Source: Candidatus Microgenomates bacterium (lineage in GTDB: Bacteria > Patescibacteria > Microgenomatia > JADHYG01). From it: a DNA stretch of 28,787 nt. The stretch covers positions 1-28,787 of the forward strand of contig JADHYG010000007.1 in assembly GCA_016782545.1 (NCBI GenBank), read 5' to 3'. The position numbers and the translations under genes were made by a program. Positions 15,328-21,908 of this stretch are shown here, in pieces. The notes below the pieces were generated by a model, which saw nothing but the letters and a program-made list of their open reading frames with translations, made no database searches and was not told where the DNA came from. Numbering within the stretch: position 1 is the stretch's first letter; the number at the start of each line of letters is the position of its first letter.

Positions 15328-15458
15328 AATGAGATGTGAGAAGTGGGAATTTTTGAAAATGATATTTTGAATTTTTGAGTTTTTGAAGTGAGAATTATCA
15401 AAAGATCTCACTTCTCACCTCAATATCAAATGCATCTCACTTCGCACTTCCCACTTCT
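15328..15458. repeat. Long imperfect palindrome, GTGGGATGTGAGAA family, copy 3
   Basis: GAGATGTGAGAAGTGGGAAT at the left pairs with CTCACTTCGCACTTCCCACT at the right, with an inner GAAGTGAGAATT / TCTCACTTCTCAC helix. It fills the rpsB-tsf gap. Confidence 0.8.
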
Positions 15459-15488
15459 AAATCTAGAATTTAGAGTTTAATATAAATT

Positions 15489-15938
15489 ATGATTACCATC
15501 AACGACATTAAAAATCTCCGCGAACAAACCAATGCACCAGTAATGGAATGTAAAAAGGCGCTTGAAGAAGCAAAAGGCGATGTTAAAAAAGCTAAGGCTT
15601 TATTGGAAAAATGGGGCGTGGTCAGAGCTCAGAAAAAAGCTGACCGGGTTACTTGCCAGGGCCAGATTTTTTCTTACATTCATACTGGCGGTAAAATTGG
15701 CGTCATGTTAGAGATTTTGTGTGAGACTGATTTTGTCGCCAAAAATCAAGAGTTTCAAAAATTAGGCAAGGAAATTGCCATGCAGATTTCGGCGATGAAT
15801 CCCAAAGATGTTGACCAGCTTTTAAAACAAGATTATATTAGAGATGCAAAAGTAAAAATTGCTGATTTGGTTAAACAGGCCATTGCTAAAATCGGCGAAA
15901 ACATTGTGGTCAAGAGATTTGAGAGGTTTGAAATTTAA
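15489..15938 (+). CDS. tsf: Elongation factor Ts, short form
   Basis: 149 aa, about half the E. coli length. It has the UBA-like N-domain (ITINDIKNLREQTNAPVMEC, then LEEAKGDVKKAKALLEKWG) and one core subdomain with LCETDFVAKNQEF, which carries the residues that pry GDP from EF-Tu. It ends in GENIVVKRFERFEI, the usual end of the core; the coiled-coil and second subdomain of long forms are missing. It regenerates EF-Tu-GTP in translation. The start is preceded by AT-rich TTTAATATAAATT and no Shine-Dalgarno. Confidence 0.93.
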   Translation: MITINDIKNLREQTNAPVMECKKALEEAKGDVKKAKALLEKWGVVRAQKKADRVTCQGQIFSYIHTGGKIGVMLEILCETDFVAKNQEFQKLGKEIAMQISAMNPKDVDQLLKQDYIRDAKVKIADLVKQAIAKIGENIVVKRFERFEI

Positions 15939-16093
15939 GGAAGAGAAATGGGATGTGGGATGTGGGAATCATTGAAACTGATATTTTGAACTTTTGAGTC
16001 TTTGAGGTGAGAAGGCAGTTTTTCCCACTTCAAAAATATCAAGAAATCAAGAATTCTAATTCAAAAACCTCTCACCTCTCACATCTCACTTCA
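15939..16093. repeat. Long imperfect palindrome, GTGGGATGTGAGAA family, copy 4
   Basis: AGAGAAATGGGATGTGGGAT at the left versus CTCACCTCTCACATCTCACT at the right; inner TTGATATTTTGAACTT-type words pair with AAAAATATCAAGAAATC. It fills the tsf-frr gap where pyrH is often found. Confidence 0.8.
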
Positions 16094-16103
16094 ACTAGGC
16101 TTT

Positions 16104-16670
16104 ATGGATCAACAAATTTTACTTCCAGAAATCAGAGAGAAAATGGGAAAAGCCCTTGAGGTGTTGGAAGAAGATTTGGGAACTATCCGCTCAGGTAGAG
16201 CAACCCCTTCTTTAGTAGAAAACATTAAAATTTCTTGTTATAACGGTACACAAACTCTTAAACTTTTGGAATTAGCGACCATTACCACTCAAGACGGTCG
16301 GACTTTATTAGTGGCTCCTTTTGATTCAAGCGTGATTGAAGAAATTGAAAAGGGAATTTTAAGTTCTAATTTAGGCTTAACACCAGCAGTTGACGGCACT
16401 TTGATTAGAGTGACCATCCCACCGCTTTCTGAAGAAAGAAGAAGAGAATATCTAAAATTGGCTAAAGCCAAATTGGAAGGCGGGAGGATTATGATCCGCC
16501 AGATTCGTAAAGAAGTAATGATGAGAATTCGAAGATCAGCTGAATCTGATGAGACTAATGAAGATGAAAAAAAGCATTTAGAAGATCAGGTTCAGGAAGT
16601 GACTAATGAAGTTAACAGCAAGATTGAGATGATGGGAAAAAGAAAAGAAGAAGAATTGATGACGGTATGA
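16104..16670 (+). CDS. frr: Ribosome recycling factor
   Basis: 188 aa, the normal size. After an N-terminal helix the protein has IRSGRATPSLVENIKI, then the beta domain (LLELATITTQDGRTLLVAPFD split by turns, SSVIEEIEKGILSSNLGLTP), then TLIRVTIPPLSEERRREYLK and the long C-terminal helices with IRQIRKEVMMRIRR. With EF-G it splits post-termination ribosomes. Its place after rpsB and tsf is conserved in bacteria. No Shine-Dalgarno is visible. Confidence 0.96.
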   Translation: MDQQILLPEIREKMGKALEVLEEDLGTIRSGRATPSLVENIKISCYNGTQTLKLLELATITTQDGRTLLVAPFDSSVIEEIEKGILSSNLGLTPAVDGTLIRVTIPPLSEERRREYLKLAKAKLEGGRIMIRQIRKEVMMRIRRSAESDETNEDEKKHLEDQVQEVTNEVNSKIEMMGKRKEEELMTV

Positions 16671-16677
16671 ATAATTC

Positions 16678-16747
16678 ATAGTTAGATGGTTAAATAGTTA
16701 ATTGTTAAATTACTAAACCATCTAGCCATCTGACCATTCAACAATCT
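16678..16747. repeat. GGTTAGATGGTTAAAT palindromic element
   Basis: ATAGTTAGATGGTTAAATAG at the left and CTAAACCATCTAGCCATCTG at the right form an imperfect hairpin. Related words (ATGGTTAAATGGTTAGATGG) occur at 18302-18323 and 20363-20390. Confidence 0.65.
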
Positions 16748-16752
16748 ATTTT

Positions 16753-17880
16753 ATGACTCTAACCTTTATCGTCTTTATCTTTGTTATTTCCATTTTAGTT
16801 TTGGTCCACGAGTTGGGCCATTTTTTGATGGCCAAAAAATTCGGCATTAAAGTGGAAGAGTTTGGTCTTGGTTTACCGCCAAGAATTTGGGGAATAAAAA
16901 AGGGAGAAACAACTTATTCCATTAATATTTTACCTATTGGTGGTTTTGTGAAGCTCTTTGGAGAAGAGGGAGAAGAGGAAAACTCCAAAACTCCAAAACT
17001 CCAAAAAGCCAAACTGGAGCGGGCTTTTTTTGCAAAACCTCTTTGGCAGAGAGCAATGGTTTTATTAGCCGGAGTGGTGATGAATTTTATTTTAGCTGTT
17101 TTGGTGTTTTCTTTTTTGTTTACTCAAGGCGTCTTTGTGCCCACTGATCGAGTGACAGTAGAAAAAGTTGAAGAAAATTCACCGGCAGAAGGTGTAGGAC
17201 TTGAAGAAGGTGACATTATAAAAGAAATAAAAGTTGATCTCTTACAGGACTATCCTGGAAGAAGTTCAACTCAGGATAGTCCTGGAATTGAAATTAAGTC
17301 AGCAGAAAAATTAATCAATTTTACTAAAGAACATCTTGGTGAAGAAATTGAGTTGCTTGTTTTGCGCGGCGAAGAAGAATTGACTTTTAAAATTACCCCT
17401 CGTAAAGATCCTCCGGAAGGGCAGGGAGCCATGGGAATTGCCATTTCTGATTTTGAAGAAAAAACCTATCCTTGGTATAAAGCGCCGTTTTGGGGGACTT
17501 ATGAAGCTTTTAAATTAAGCGGCGTTTTGGTAAAGGGTCTTGGTCAAACTTTATGGCGTTTGATTACTTTTCAACCAATAAAAGAAGAAGTCGCTGGTCC
17601 GGTGGGCATTGCCCAAATTACCGGCAAAGCAGTCAAATTTGGCAAAATGGCGGTTTTGGAGTTGCTGGGATTGCTCTCTTTGAATTTGGCAGTGATTAAC
17701 ATTCTTCCTTTTCCGGCTTTGGACGGCGGACGGCTTTTGTTTCTTGGCACTGAAGCAACAACAGGTAAAAAAATCAAAGCTAAATGGGAGAGAATTGCTC
17801 ATCAAACCGGCATGACTATTCTTCTAGTCCTTCTTTTGCTGGTGACGATTAATGATGTGTTGAGGATAGTGAAAAAGTAG
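16753..17880 (+). CDS. rseP: Site-2 membrane metalloprotease (RseP/SpoIVFB family)
   Basis: 375 aa. Helix 1 carries the zinc motif HELGHF (19-24). A further helix lies at about 95-120. One PDZ domain follows (VEENSPAEGVGLEEGDIIKE). The C-terminal helix pair has NILPFPALDGGRLLF (about 316-330; the third zinc ligand Asp). Such proteases cut membrane-embedded substrates such as anti-sigma factors or leftover signal peptides. Two additions look foreign: an 8-nt tandem repeat at 16982-17005 (residues SKTPKLQK) and a palindromic insert at 17245-17284 in the PDZ domain (QDYPG...QDSPG). Both keep the frame. It follows frr, the usual neighbourhood of rseP near frr/proS. Confidence 0.92.
   Translation: MTLTFIVFIFVISILVLVHELGHFLMAKKFGIKVEEFGLGLPPRIWGIKKGETTYSINILPIGGFVKLFGEEGEEENSKTPKLQKAKLERAFFAKPLWQRAMVLLAGVVMNFILAVLVFSFLFTQGVFVPTDRVTVEKVEENSPAEGVGLEEGDIIKEIKVDLLQDYPGRSSTQDSPGIEIKSAEKLINFTKEHLGEEIELLVLRGEEELTFKITPRKDPPEGQGAMGIAISDFEEKTYPWYKAPFWGTYEAFKLSGVLVKGLGQTLWRLITFQPIKEEVAGPVGIAQITGKAVKFGKMAVLELLGLLSLNLAVINILPFPALDGGRLLFLGTEATTGKKIKAKWERIAHQTGMTILLVLLLLVTINDVLRIVKK
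17245..17284. repeat. In-frame inverted repeat inside the rseP PDZ coding region
   Basis: CAGGACTATCCTG (17245-17257) and CAGGATAGTCCTG (17272-17284) form a perfect 13-bp inverted repeat with a 14-nt loop. It codes for residues in a loop of the PDZ domain. Confidence 0.85.
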
Positions 17881-17935
17881 AAAAGAGAAATACAGTGGAA
17901 ATTCATTGAAATTCAATAGAAATATAAGAGAAATT

Positions 17936-17967
17936 GGAATGACGAACTTTTAGTTCGTTATTTTTTT
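17936..17967 (+). terminator. GAATGAC-family hairpin with T-tract, probable rseP terminator
   Basis: GACGAAC (17941-17947) pairs with GTTCGTT (17953-17959), followed by a run of T to 17967. It is also a member of the dispersed GGAATGAC...GTTATT family. Confidence 0.6.
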
Positions 17968-18034
17968 GCTTTCATTTTCTCCTATTTAATCCATAAGCTG
18001 TGTTTATAAGCAAAATTTAGCCTCAATTATTTAA

Positions 18035-18059
18035 TTCAGCACTACGATCGTAGTCTGAA
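18035..18059. repeat. CGATCG-centred palindrome, unpaired copy
   Basis: TTCAG-(C)-ACTACGATCGTAGT-CTGAA, centred on 18045-18050, with one bulged base. Its arms do not match the other six copies. Confidence 0.8.
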
Positions 18060-18078
18060 ATTAAAGACTTAAAAAAGA

Positions 18079-18190
18079 AATGACGAAATTTACCTGCTTC
18101 GCCTGACCCGTCTCGACTCGGTTGACTTGCCTCGATTCGGCGAAGCGGGTTCGAGGTGGGCGGCGGTCAAGGCGGGTTTCGTTATTTTTT
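18079..18190. repeat. GC-rich nested hairpin
   Basis: The outer helix AATGACGAAATT / GTTTCGTTATT is the GAATGAC family stem. Its loop contains a strikingly GC-rich piece with a second helix CCTGCTTCGCC / GGCGAAGCGGG and a right-hand part GGGCGGCGGTCAAGGCGGG. It reads like a family hairpin that has received an insertion. It ends in a T-tract (18184-18190). Confidence 0.65.
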
Positions 18191-18198
18191 TGTTTAGG

Positions 18199-18238
18199 CT
18201 TGCTTTTTCATGTAACGATCGTATCATCAAAAAGCAAG
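18199..18238. repeat. CGATCG-centred palindrome, pair C left copy
   Basis: CTTGCTTTTTCATGTAA and TATCATCAAAAAGCAAG around CGATCG (18216-18221). The arms match 20111-20158 beyond proS, with two differences in the left 23 nt. Confidence 0.88.
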
Positions 18239-18349
18239 GGTAAAATTAATGATTGTCAAGAAAAGAGAAAAATGGTAAATTAAGAATTAAGATAATTGCT
18301 ACATGGTTAAATGGTTAGATGGTTACGCGAAATAAATTTCGCTAGAACA

Positions 18350-18374
18350 ATAACAAAATAAATTGCGTCAATCC
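18350..18374. repeat. GAATGAC/GTTATT hairpin family copy
   Basis: ATAACAAAATAAATTGCGTC plus AATCC; arms imperfect (ACAAAAT / ATTGCGT). It ends 10 nt before the proS start, as at 10993-11017 before the HAD gene. Confidence 0.55.
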
Positions 18375-18384
18375 AAGAAAACTT

Positions 18385-20088
18385 ATGAAATATTCACAAC
18401 TCTTTGGCAGGACGATTAGAGATGAGCCGGCAGAAGCACGGCTGGCAAGTCATAAGCTTTTGGTTAAAGGCGGATTTATCCGTAGAATTTCCACTGGCCG
18501 TTGGTCTTATTTGCCTTTGGGTATGCGGGTTTGGGAGAAAATCTACAAGATTATTGACGACGAAATGAAAGCCATTGACTGTCAAAAACTGGTGGTGCCC
18601 ACTCTTCAGCCAATTGAAATTTGGCAAAAAACTGCTCGTGACAAAGCTTTTGGTGAAGAAATGCTGGTCGTTGATGATCATCACGGTGCCACTTTTGCCA
18701 TTGGCGCTACGGCTGAAGGCGTCATGGTTGAGCTGGTGAAAATGTTTTCTCCTTCTTACAAAGATTTACCTTTGGAAGTTTATCAGTTTTCCAATAAATT
18801 TAGAGATGACAAGCGACCACGAGGTGGGATTATGCGGGTACGGGAATTTATGATGAAAGATGCTTATAATTTTTGCGCTGATGAAAAGCAGTTTATGAAA
18901 AGCTATCAAAAATTTTATGATTCTTATTTAAAAATTGCTAAAAAACTTGACCTTAAAGTCATTCCTGCTTTAGCTGACTCAGGCGCCATTGGTGGCAGTT
19001 TGTCCCATGAGTTTCATGTTCAATCAAAAGACGGCGACCAAACATTTTTTGTTTGTGATCAATGTGGTCATGCCGTTAATTTAGAAAAAGCTGAATTCGT
19101 CAAAGAAGATCGTAATTCTCAAGAAAAAGAAAAACCTCTAAAGGAAGTCGAGGCAAAAAGAAGCACGACAATGGGAGATGGAGTCAAGCTCCATGGTTTG
19201 CCTTTATGGCAACAGATTAAGGACGTGATGTATGTTGACGAGAACGACCGGTTTATTCTAGCCATTATTAGAGGCGATTACAATGTTAATGAAACCAAGT
19301 TAAGAAATCTTACAAAAACTCATAATTTAAGACACGCTAACAATGACGAGATTCGCAATCAATTAAAGTCTGAACCAGGATTTATTTCTCCTGTTGGAAT
19401 TAAGAAGAACTTGTCGTCTAAGATTAAGTTGACAATTATTGCCGATGAATCATTAAAATCAGTTAAAAATGCTTATGGAGGTGCGAATAAGAAGTTTCGC
19501 GACTTACTCAATATGAATTTTGGCCGTGATTATCAACCCGACATAGTTGGCGATATTGCTGATGCTCAAAATGGCTCTATTTGTCAAGCCTGTAAAAAAG
19601 GAAAACTGCGATTGAAAAAGGGCTTTGAATGGGGCCATTGTTTTAAAATTGACCACTTTTATACCAAACCGCAGGAAGGTTATTTTACTGATCAAGCTGG
19701 TCAGAAAAAATTGCTTTGGATGGGTTCTTATGGAATTGGCATGGGCCGCTCCATGGCCTCAATTGTAGAAACTCATCATGATGAAAAAGGGATTATTTGG
19801 CCGAAAAGCGTGGCGCCGTATCAGGTTTATTTGTTAGCGGTTGATTCTTCAGGCAGAAAGCGAGCTAATGAGATTTACACAGAACTACTAAAAGCAGGAA
19901 TTGAAGTGCTTTGGGATGATCGGGAAGATGTTTCGGCTGGGGTTAAATTTGCTGACGTAGATTTAATTGGTATTCCTGTCAGGTTGGTTATTTCTCAAAA
20001 AACAGGTGAAAAAATTGAATGGAAAGAAAGAACAGAAAAGCAAACCACTCTTTTAACCCTTGATCAAGTTTTAAAAAGACTTGTCTAA
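18385..20088 (+). CDS. proS: Prolyl-tRNA synthetase
   Basis: 567 aa, close to the 572 aa of E. coli, of bacterial type with an editing insert. Class II motifs: motif 1 region GGFIRRISTGRWSYLPLGMR, motif 2 FRDDKRPRGGIMRVREFMMKDAY, motif 3 near GSYGIGMGRSMASIVE. The INS (YbaK-like) editing domain lies at about 225-385 (with GVKLHGLPLWQQIKD). The anticodon-binding domain follows (VAPYQVYLLAVD... VLWDDREDVSAGVKFADVDLIGIP). It charges tRNA-Pro with proline and probably clears Ala-tRNA-Pro. The gene stands alone between two arm-matched CGATCG palindromes. Confidence 0.96.
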   Translation: MKYSQLFGRTIRDEPAEARLASHKLLVKGGFIRRISTGRWSYLPLGMRVWEKIYKIIDDEMKAIDCQKLVVPTLQPIEIWQKTARDKAFGEEMLVVDDHHGATFAIGATAEGVMVELVKMFSPSYKDLPLEVYQFSNKFRDDKRPRGGIMRVREFMMKDAYNFCADEKQFMKSYQKFYDSYLKIAKKLDLKVIPALADSGAIGGSLSHEFHVQSKDGDQTFFVCDQCGHAVNLEKAEFVKEDRNSQEKEKPLKEVEAKRSTTMGDGVKLHGLPLWQQIKDVMYVDENDRFILAIIRGDYNVNETKLRNLTKTHNLRHANNDEIRNQLKSEPGFISPVGIKKNLSSKIKLTIIADESLKSVKNAYGGANKKFRDLLNMNFGRDYQPDIVGDIADAQNGSICQACKKGKLRLKKGFEWGHCFKIDHFYTKPQEGYFTDQAGQKKLLWMGSYGIGMGRSMASIVETHHDEKGIIWPKSVAPYQVYLLAVDSSGRKRANEIYTELLKAGIEVLWDDREDVSAGVKFADVDLIGIPVRLVISQKTGEKIEWKERTEKQTTLLTLDQVLKRLV

Positions 20089-20110
20089 AACTTATAGAAT
20101 TTACCTAATT

Positions 20111-20158
20111 TACCCTTGCTTTTTGATGCAACGATCGTGTCATGGAAAAGCAAGGGTA
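20111..20158. repeat. CGATCG-centred palindrome, pair C right copy
   Basis: A 48-nt palindrome, TACCCTTGCTTTTTGATGCAA and TGTCATGGAAAAGCAAGGGTA around CGATCG (20132-20137). TTTTT follows on the plus strand, so it may also end proS transcription. Confidence 0.9.
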
Positions 20159-20166
20159 TTTTTAAA

Positions 20167-20192
20167 GATAACGAATTAAAATTCATCACTCC
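20167..20192. repeat. GAATGAC/GTTATT hairpin family copy
   Basis: GATAACGAATTAAAATTCATC plus ACTCC; the arms CGAATT / AATTCA pair imperfectly. Confidence 0.65.
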
Positions 20193-20225
20193 GATTTTTC
20201 TTCAAGGACAGGTCTTTTAGCACTG

Positions 20226-20248
20226 GCAACGAACTAAAGTTCGTCACC
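20226..20248. repeat. GAATGAC/GTTATT hairpin family copy
   Basis: GCAACGAACTAAAGTTCGTC: the ACGAACT / AGTTCGT arms pair perfectly over a 2-nt loop, making this a GAAC-type copy. Confidence 0.7.
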
Positions 20249-20321
20249 TTCATTATCCCAATTTCCCCAAATTTCTTTTAACAATATAGCAATTAGCAAT
20301 ATAACAATTTCTTTTTTTCTA

Positions 20322-20350
20322 TTGTAAATTTGCTTCAAAAGAATTAGAAT
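20322..20350 (+). promoter_or_regulatory. Candidate promoter of the DHH-like / rpsU / ybeY operon
   Basis: TTGTAA (20322-20327), a 17-nt spacer, TAGAAT (20345-20350). The leader would be about 48 nt. Confidence 0.5.
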
Positions 20351-20404
20351 AAACAAGATTGTTAAATGGTTAAATAGCTATATGGTTGCGAAGATAATAT
20401 TTTT

Positions 20405-21256
20405 ATGAAAAAGATTGTCACACATTTTGGGCCGGATCTGGACGCCATTACCAGTATTTGGCTTATTAAAAGGTTTTTTTCTGGCTGGGGAGAAGCCGAG
20501 ATTTTGTTTGCTCCGGCCGGAGGAACCTTAAATGATGAGCCAGCGGATTCAGATCCAAACATCCTTCATGTTGATACTGGGATGGGGAAATTCGACCATC
20601 ATCAATTGGATGAAGATACTTGTGCAGCCAAGAAAGTTTTTGAATTTCTCCGCACTGAGAATTTAAACTCTTCGGGTTTAAAATTTAGCGAAGACGCATT
20701 AGAAAGACTGGTAGAAGTGGTTAATGATGTTGATCATTTTCAAGAAGTTTTTTGGCCTAATCCGACGGCTGATTTTTATGATTTTGATTTAAGAACGATT
20801 TTTGATGGTTTAAAGCTGATTTGGCCTGATCAAGATGAAAGAATTGTTGAATTTGGTCTTGAGGCTTTGGACGCAGTTTATAAAAAATTTCAAAATAAAG
20901 TCTGGGCAGAAGAATTATTAAAAGAAGAAGGAGTGGAGTTTGAAACTCAATGGGGCAAGGGGATTGGCATTGAAACAACCAATGATGAAGTGATTGCTTT
21001 GGCGCAAAAGCAGGGTTATAAAGTTGTTTTGAGAAAAGACAGCAAGAAACAATATGTTAGAATAAAAGCAAGGCCTGAAGGAATTAATTTGCAAAAAGAA
21101 TTTGCAGAATTGAAAAAAGCTGATTCAGAAGCAACATGGTTTTTTCATCCTTCGGGGTGTATGATATTAAATGGATCAGTAAAAAATCCTAAGACTAAGC
21201 CAACAAAACTTAGTCTTAAAAAGATTATTGAAATATTGGGAGGAGGTGTGAGGTAA
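20405..21256 (+). CDS. DHH/MYG1-like phosphoesterase-type protein
   Basis: 283 aa. The N-terminus VTHFGPDLDAITSIWLIKRF resembles the first metal motif of DHH phosphoesterases (DxDA type). It is followed by LHVDTGMGKFDHHQLDED with a DHH-like triad and VVNDVDHFQEV with a further Asp. That order is typical of DHH/MYG1-like metal-dependent nucleases or phosphatases. The C-terminal half (YKVVLRKDSKKQYVRIKARP, then FFHPSGCMILNGS) looks like a substrate-binding domain. I cannot assign a substrate; short RNA or DNA is possible. Its last codons contain GGAGGAGGTG, which serves as the ribosome site of rpsU, so expression of the two is coupled. Confidence 0.6.
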   Translation: MKKIVTHFGPDLDAITSIWLIKRFFSGWGEAEILFAPAGGTLNDEPADSDPNILHVDTGMGKFDHHQLDEDTCAAKKVFEFLRTENLNSSGLKFSEDALERLVEVVNDVDHFQEVFWPNPTADFYDFDLRTIFDGLKLIWPDQDERIVEFGLEALDAVYKKFQNKVWAEELLKEEGVEFETQWGKGIGIETTNDEVIALAQKQGYKVVLRKDSKKQYVRIKARPEGINLQKEFAELKKADSEATWFFHPSGCMILNGSVKNPKTKPTKLSLKKIIEILGGGVR

Positions 21257-21258
21257 AA

Positions 21259-21444
21259 ATGGCAGTAGTTAAGGCAAGGCCTGGAGATACGGCTGACAGC
21301 ATGATCAGAAAATTTTCCAAAAAAGTCTTTGATGAGGGTATTGTTGAAGAAGCAAAAAAGCGGGAATTTTTTAAAAAGCCGTCTGAAATAAAAAAAGAAA
21401 AGAGAAAAGAACTTAAAAAGAAGTTTAGGAAAATAAGACGATGA
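21259..21444 (+). CDS. rpsU: 30S ribosomal protein bS21
   Basis: 61 aa, typical of bS21: AVVKARPGDTADSMIRKFSK, then VEEAKKREFFKKP and a basic helical tail KKEKRKELKKKFRKIRR. It sits near the mRNA exit/anti-Shine-Dalgarno site of the 30S. The start has a strong GGAGGTG site inside the preceding gene. Its end overlaps the ybeY start by ATGA (21441-21444). Confidence 0.92.
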   Translation: MAVVKARPGDTADSMIRKFSKKVFDEGIVEEAKKREFFKKPSEIKKEKRKELKKKFRKIRR

Positions 21445-21839
21445 AACAAGCTTTGATTAAGTCAGAATCGCGCTATCCAGTTAATAGAAAAAAAATCAGG
21501 CAAAAGGTTAAAGAGATTTTTAAAGCAAAAAAAATTACTGGTGAGACTGAAGTTTCTATTGCCGTGGTAGGAGACAGGAAAATGAAGACTTTGAATGAAA
21601 AATATCGCAGTAAAGAAGGGACAACACCGGTTTTGTCATTTAGTTTGGACGATCATAAAAAACGCCAATTTCCGATGACTTTTTCTTCACCAGATCATGT
21701 TTTGCGTTTGGGAGACATTGTTATTTCTTTTCCTCAAGCCGTGCAAATGGCGGCTGATGAAGAAAAATTAGTTGATGATAAAATTAATGAGTTAGTGGAA
21801 CATGGGATGGGAAAGTTGCTGGGAGAAGAACACAGATGA
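21441..21839 (+). CDS. ybeY: YbeY-family endoribonuclease with an altered metal site
   Basis: 132 aa. YbeY proteins bind zinc through H-x3-H-x5-H in HGxLHLxGYDH and act in 16S rRNA maturation and ribosome quality control. Here the segment is EHGMGKLLGEEH (near 120-131): the first and third His are kept but the middle His is Lys and YD is EE. The rest fits (EVSIAVVGDRKMKTLNEKYR, TPVLSFSL, LGDIVISFPQA). The protein ends one residue after the last His, without the usual C-terminal helix. Coupling to rpsU supports a ribosome role. Catalytic activity is doubtful. Confidence 0.85.
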   Translation: MKQALIKSESRYPVNRKKIRQKVKEIFKAKKITGETEVSIAVVGDRKMKTLNEKYRSKEGTTPVLSFSLDDHKKRQFPMTFSSPDHVLRLGDIVISFPQAVQMAADEEKLVDDKINELVEHGMGKLLGEEHR

Positions 21840-21843
21840 AACA

Positions 21844-21899
21844 GAAAAAAACAGATAAAACAGATCTGTTTAATCTGTAAGAATCTGTTAAATCTGTGT
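21844..21899. repeat. ACAGAT/ATCTGT repeat hairpin
   Basis: AACAGATAAAACAGATCTGTTTAATCTGT is self-complementary around AGATCT (longer pieces avoided: left unit ACAGATAAAACAGA), followed by two more ATCTGTTAAATCTGTG words. It fills the ybeY-dnaX gap. Confidence 0.75.
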
Positions 21900-21908
21900 T
21901 TATTATTT

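Larger units (their letters stand above)
17881..18384. other. Repeat-filled gap between rseP and proS
   Basis: It holds, in order: AGAGAAATACAGTGGAAATT and related AT words (17884-17935); a GAATGAC hairpin (17936-17967) that can end rseP transcription; a CGATCG palindrome (18035-18059); a large GC-rich nested hairpin (18079-18190); a second CGATCG palindrome (18199-18238); GGTTAAATGGTTAGATGG words (18304-18323); a GCGAAATAAATTTCGC hairpin (18327-18342); and another GAATGAC-family hairpin next to the proS start. No tRNA or protein gene was found. Confidence 0.75.
20089..20404. other. Repeat-filled gap between proS and the DHH-like gene
   Basis: It contains the pair C palindrome (20111-20158), two GAATGAC-family hairpins (20167-20192, 20226-20248), ATATAGCAATTAGCAATATA words near 20284, a promoter (20322-20350), and GGTTAAATAGCTATATGGTT words in the leader (20368-20387). 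No gene was found. Confidence 0.75.

Noticed and set aside
18079..18190. A tRNA or other structural RNA gene in the GC-rich block
   Set aside because: No cloverleaf, T-loop or CCA-proximal acceptor pattern could be drawn; the arms pair as nested hairpins instead.
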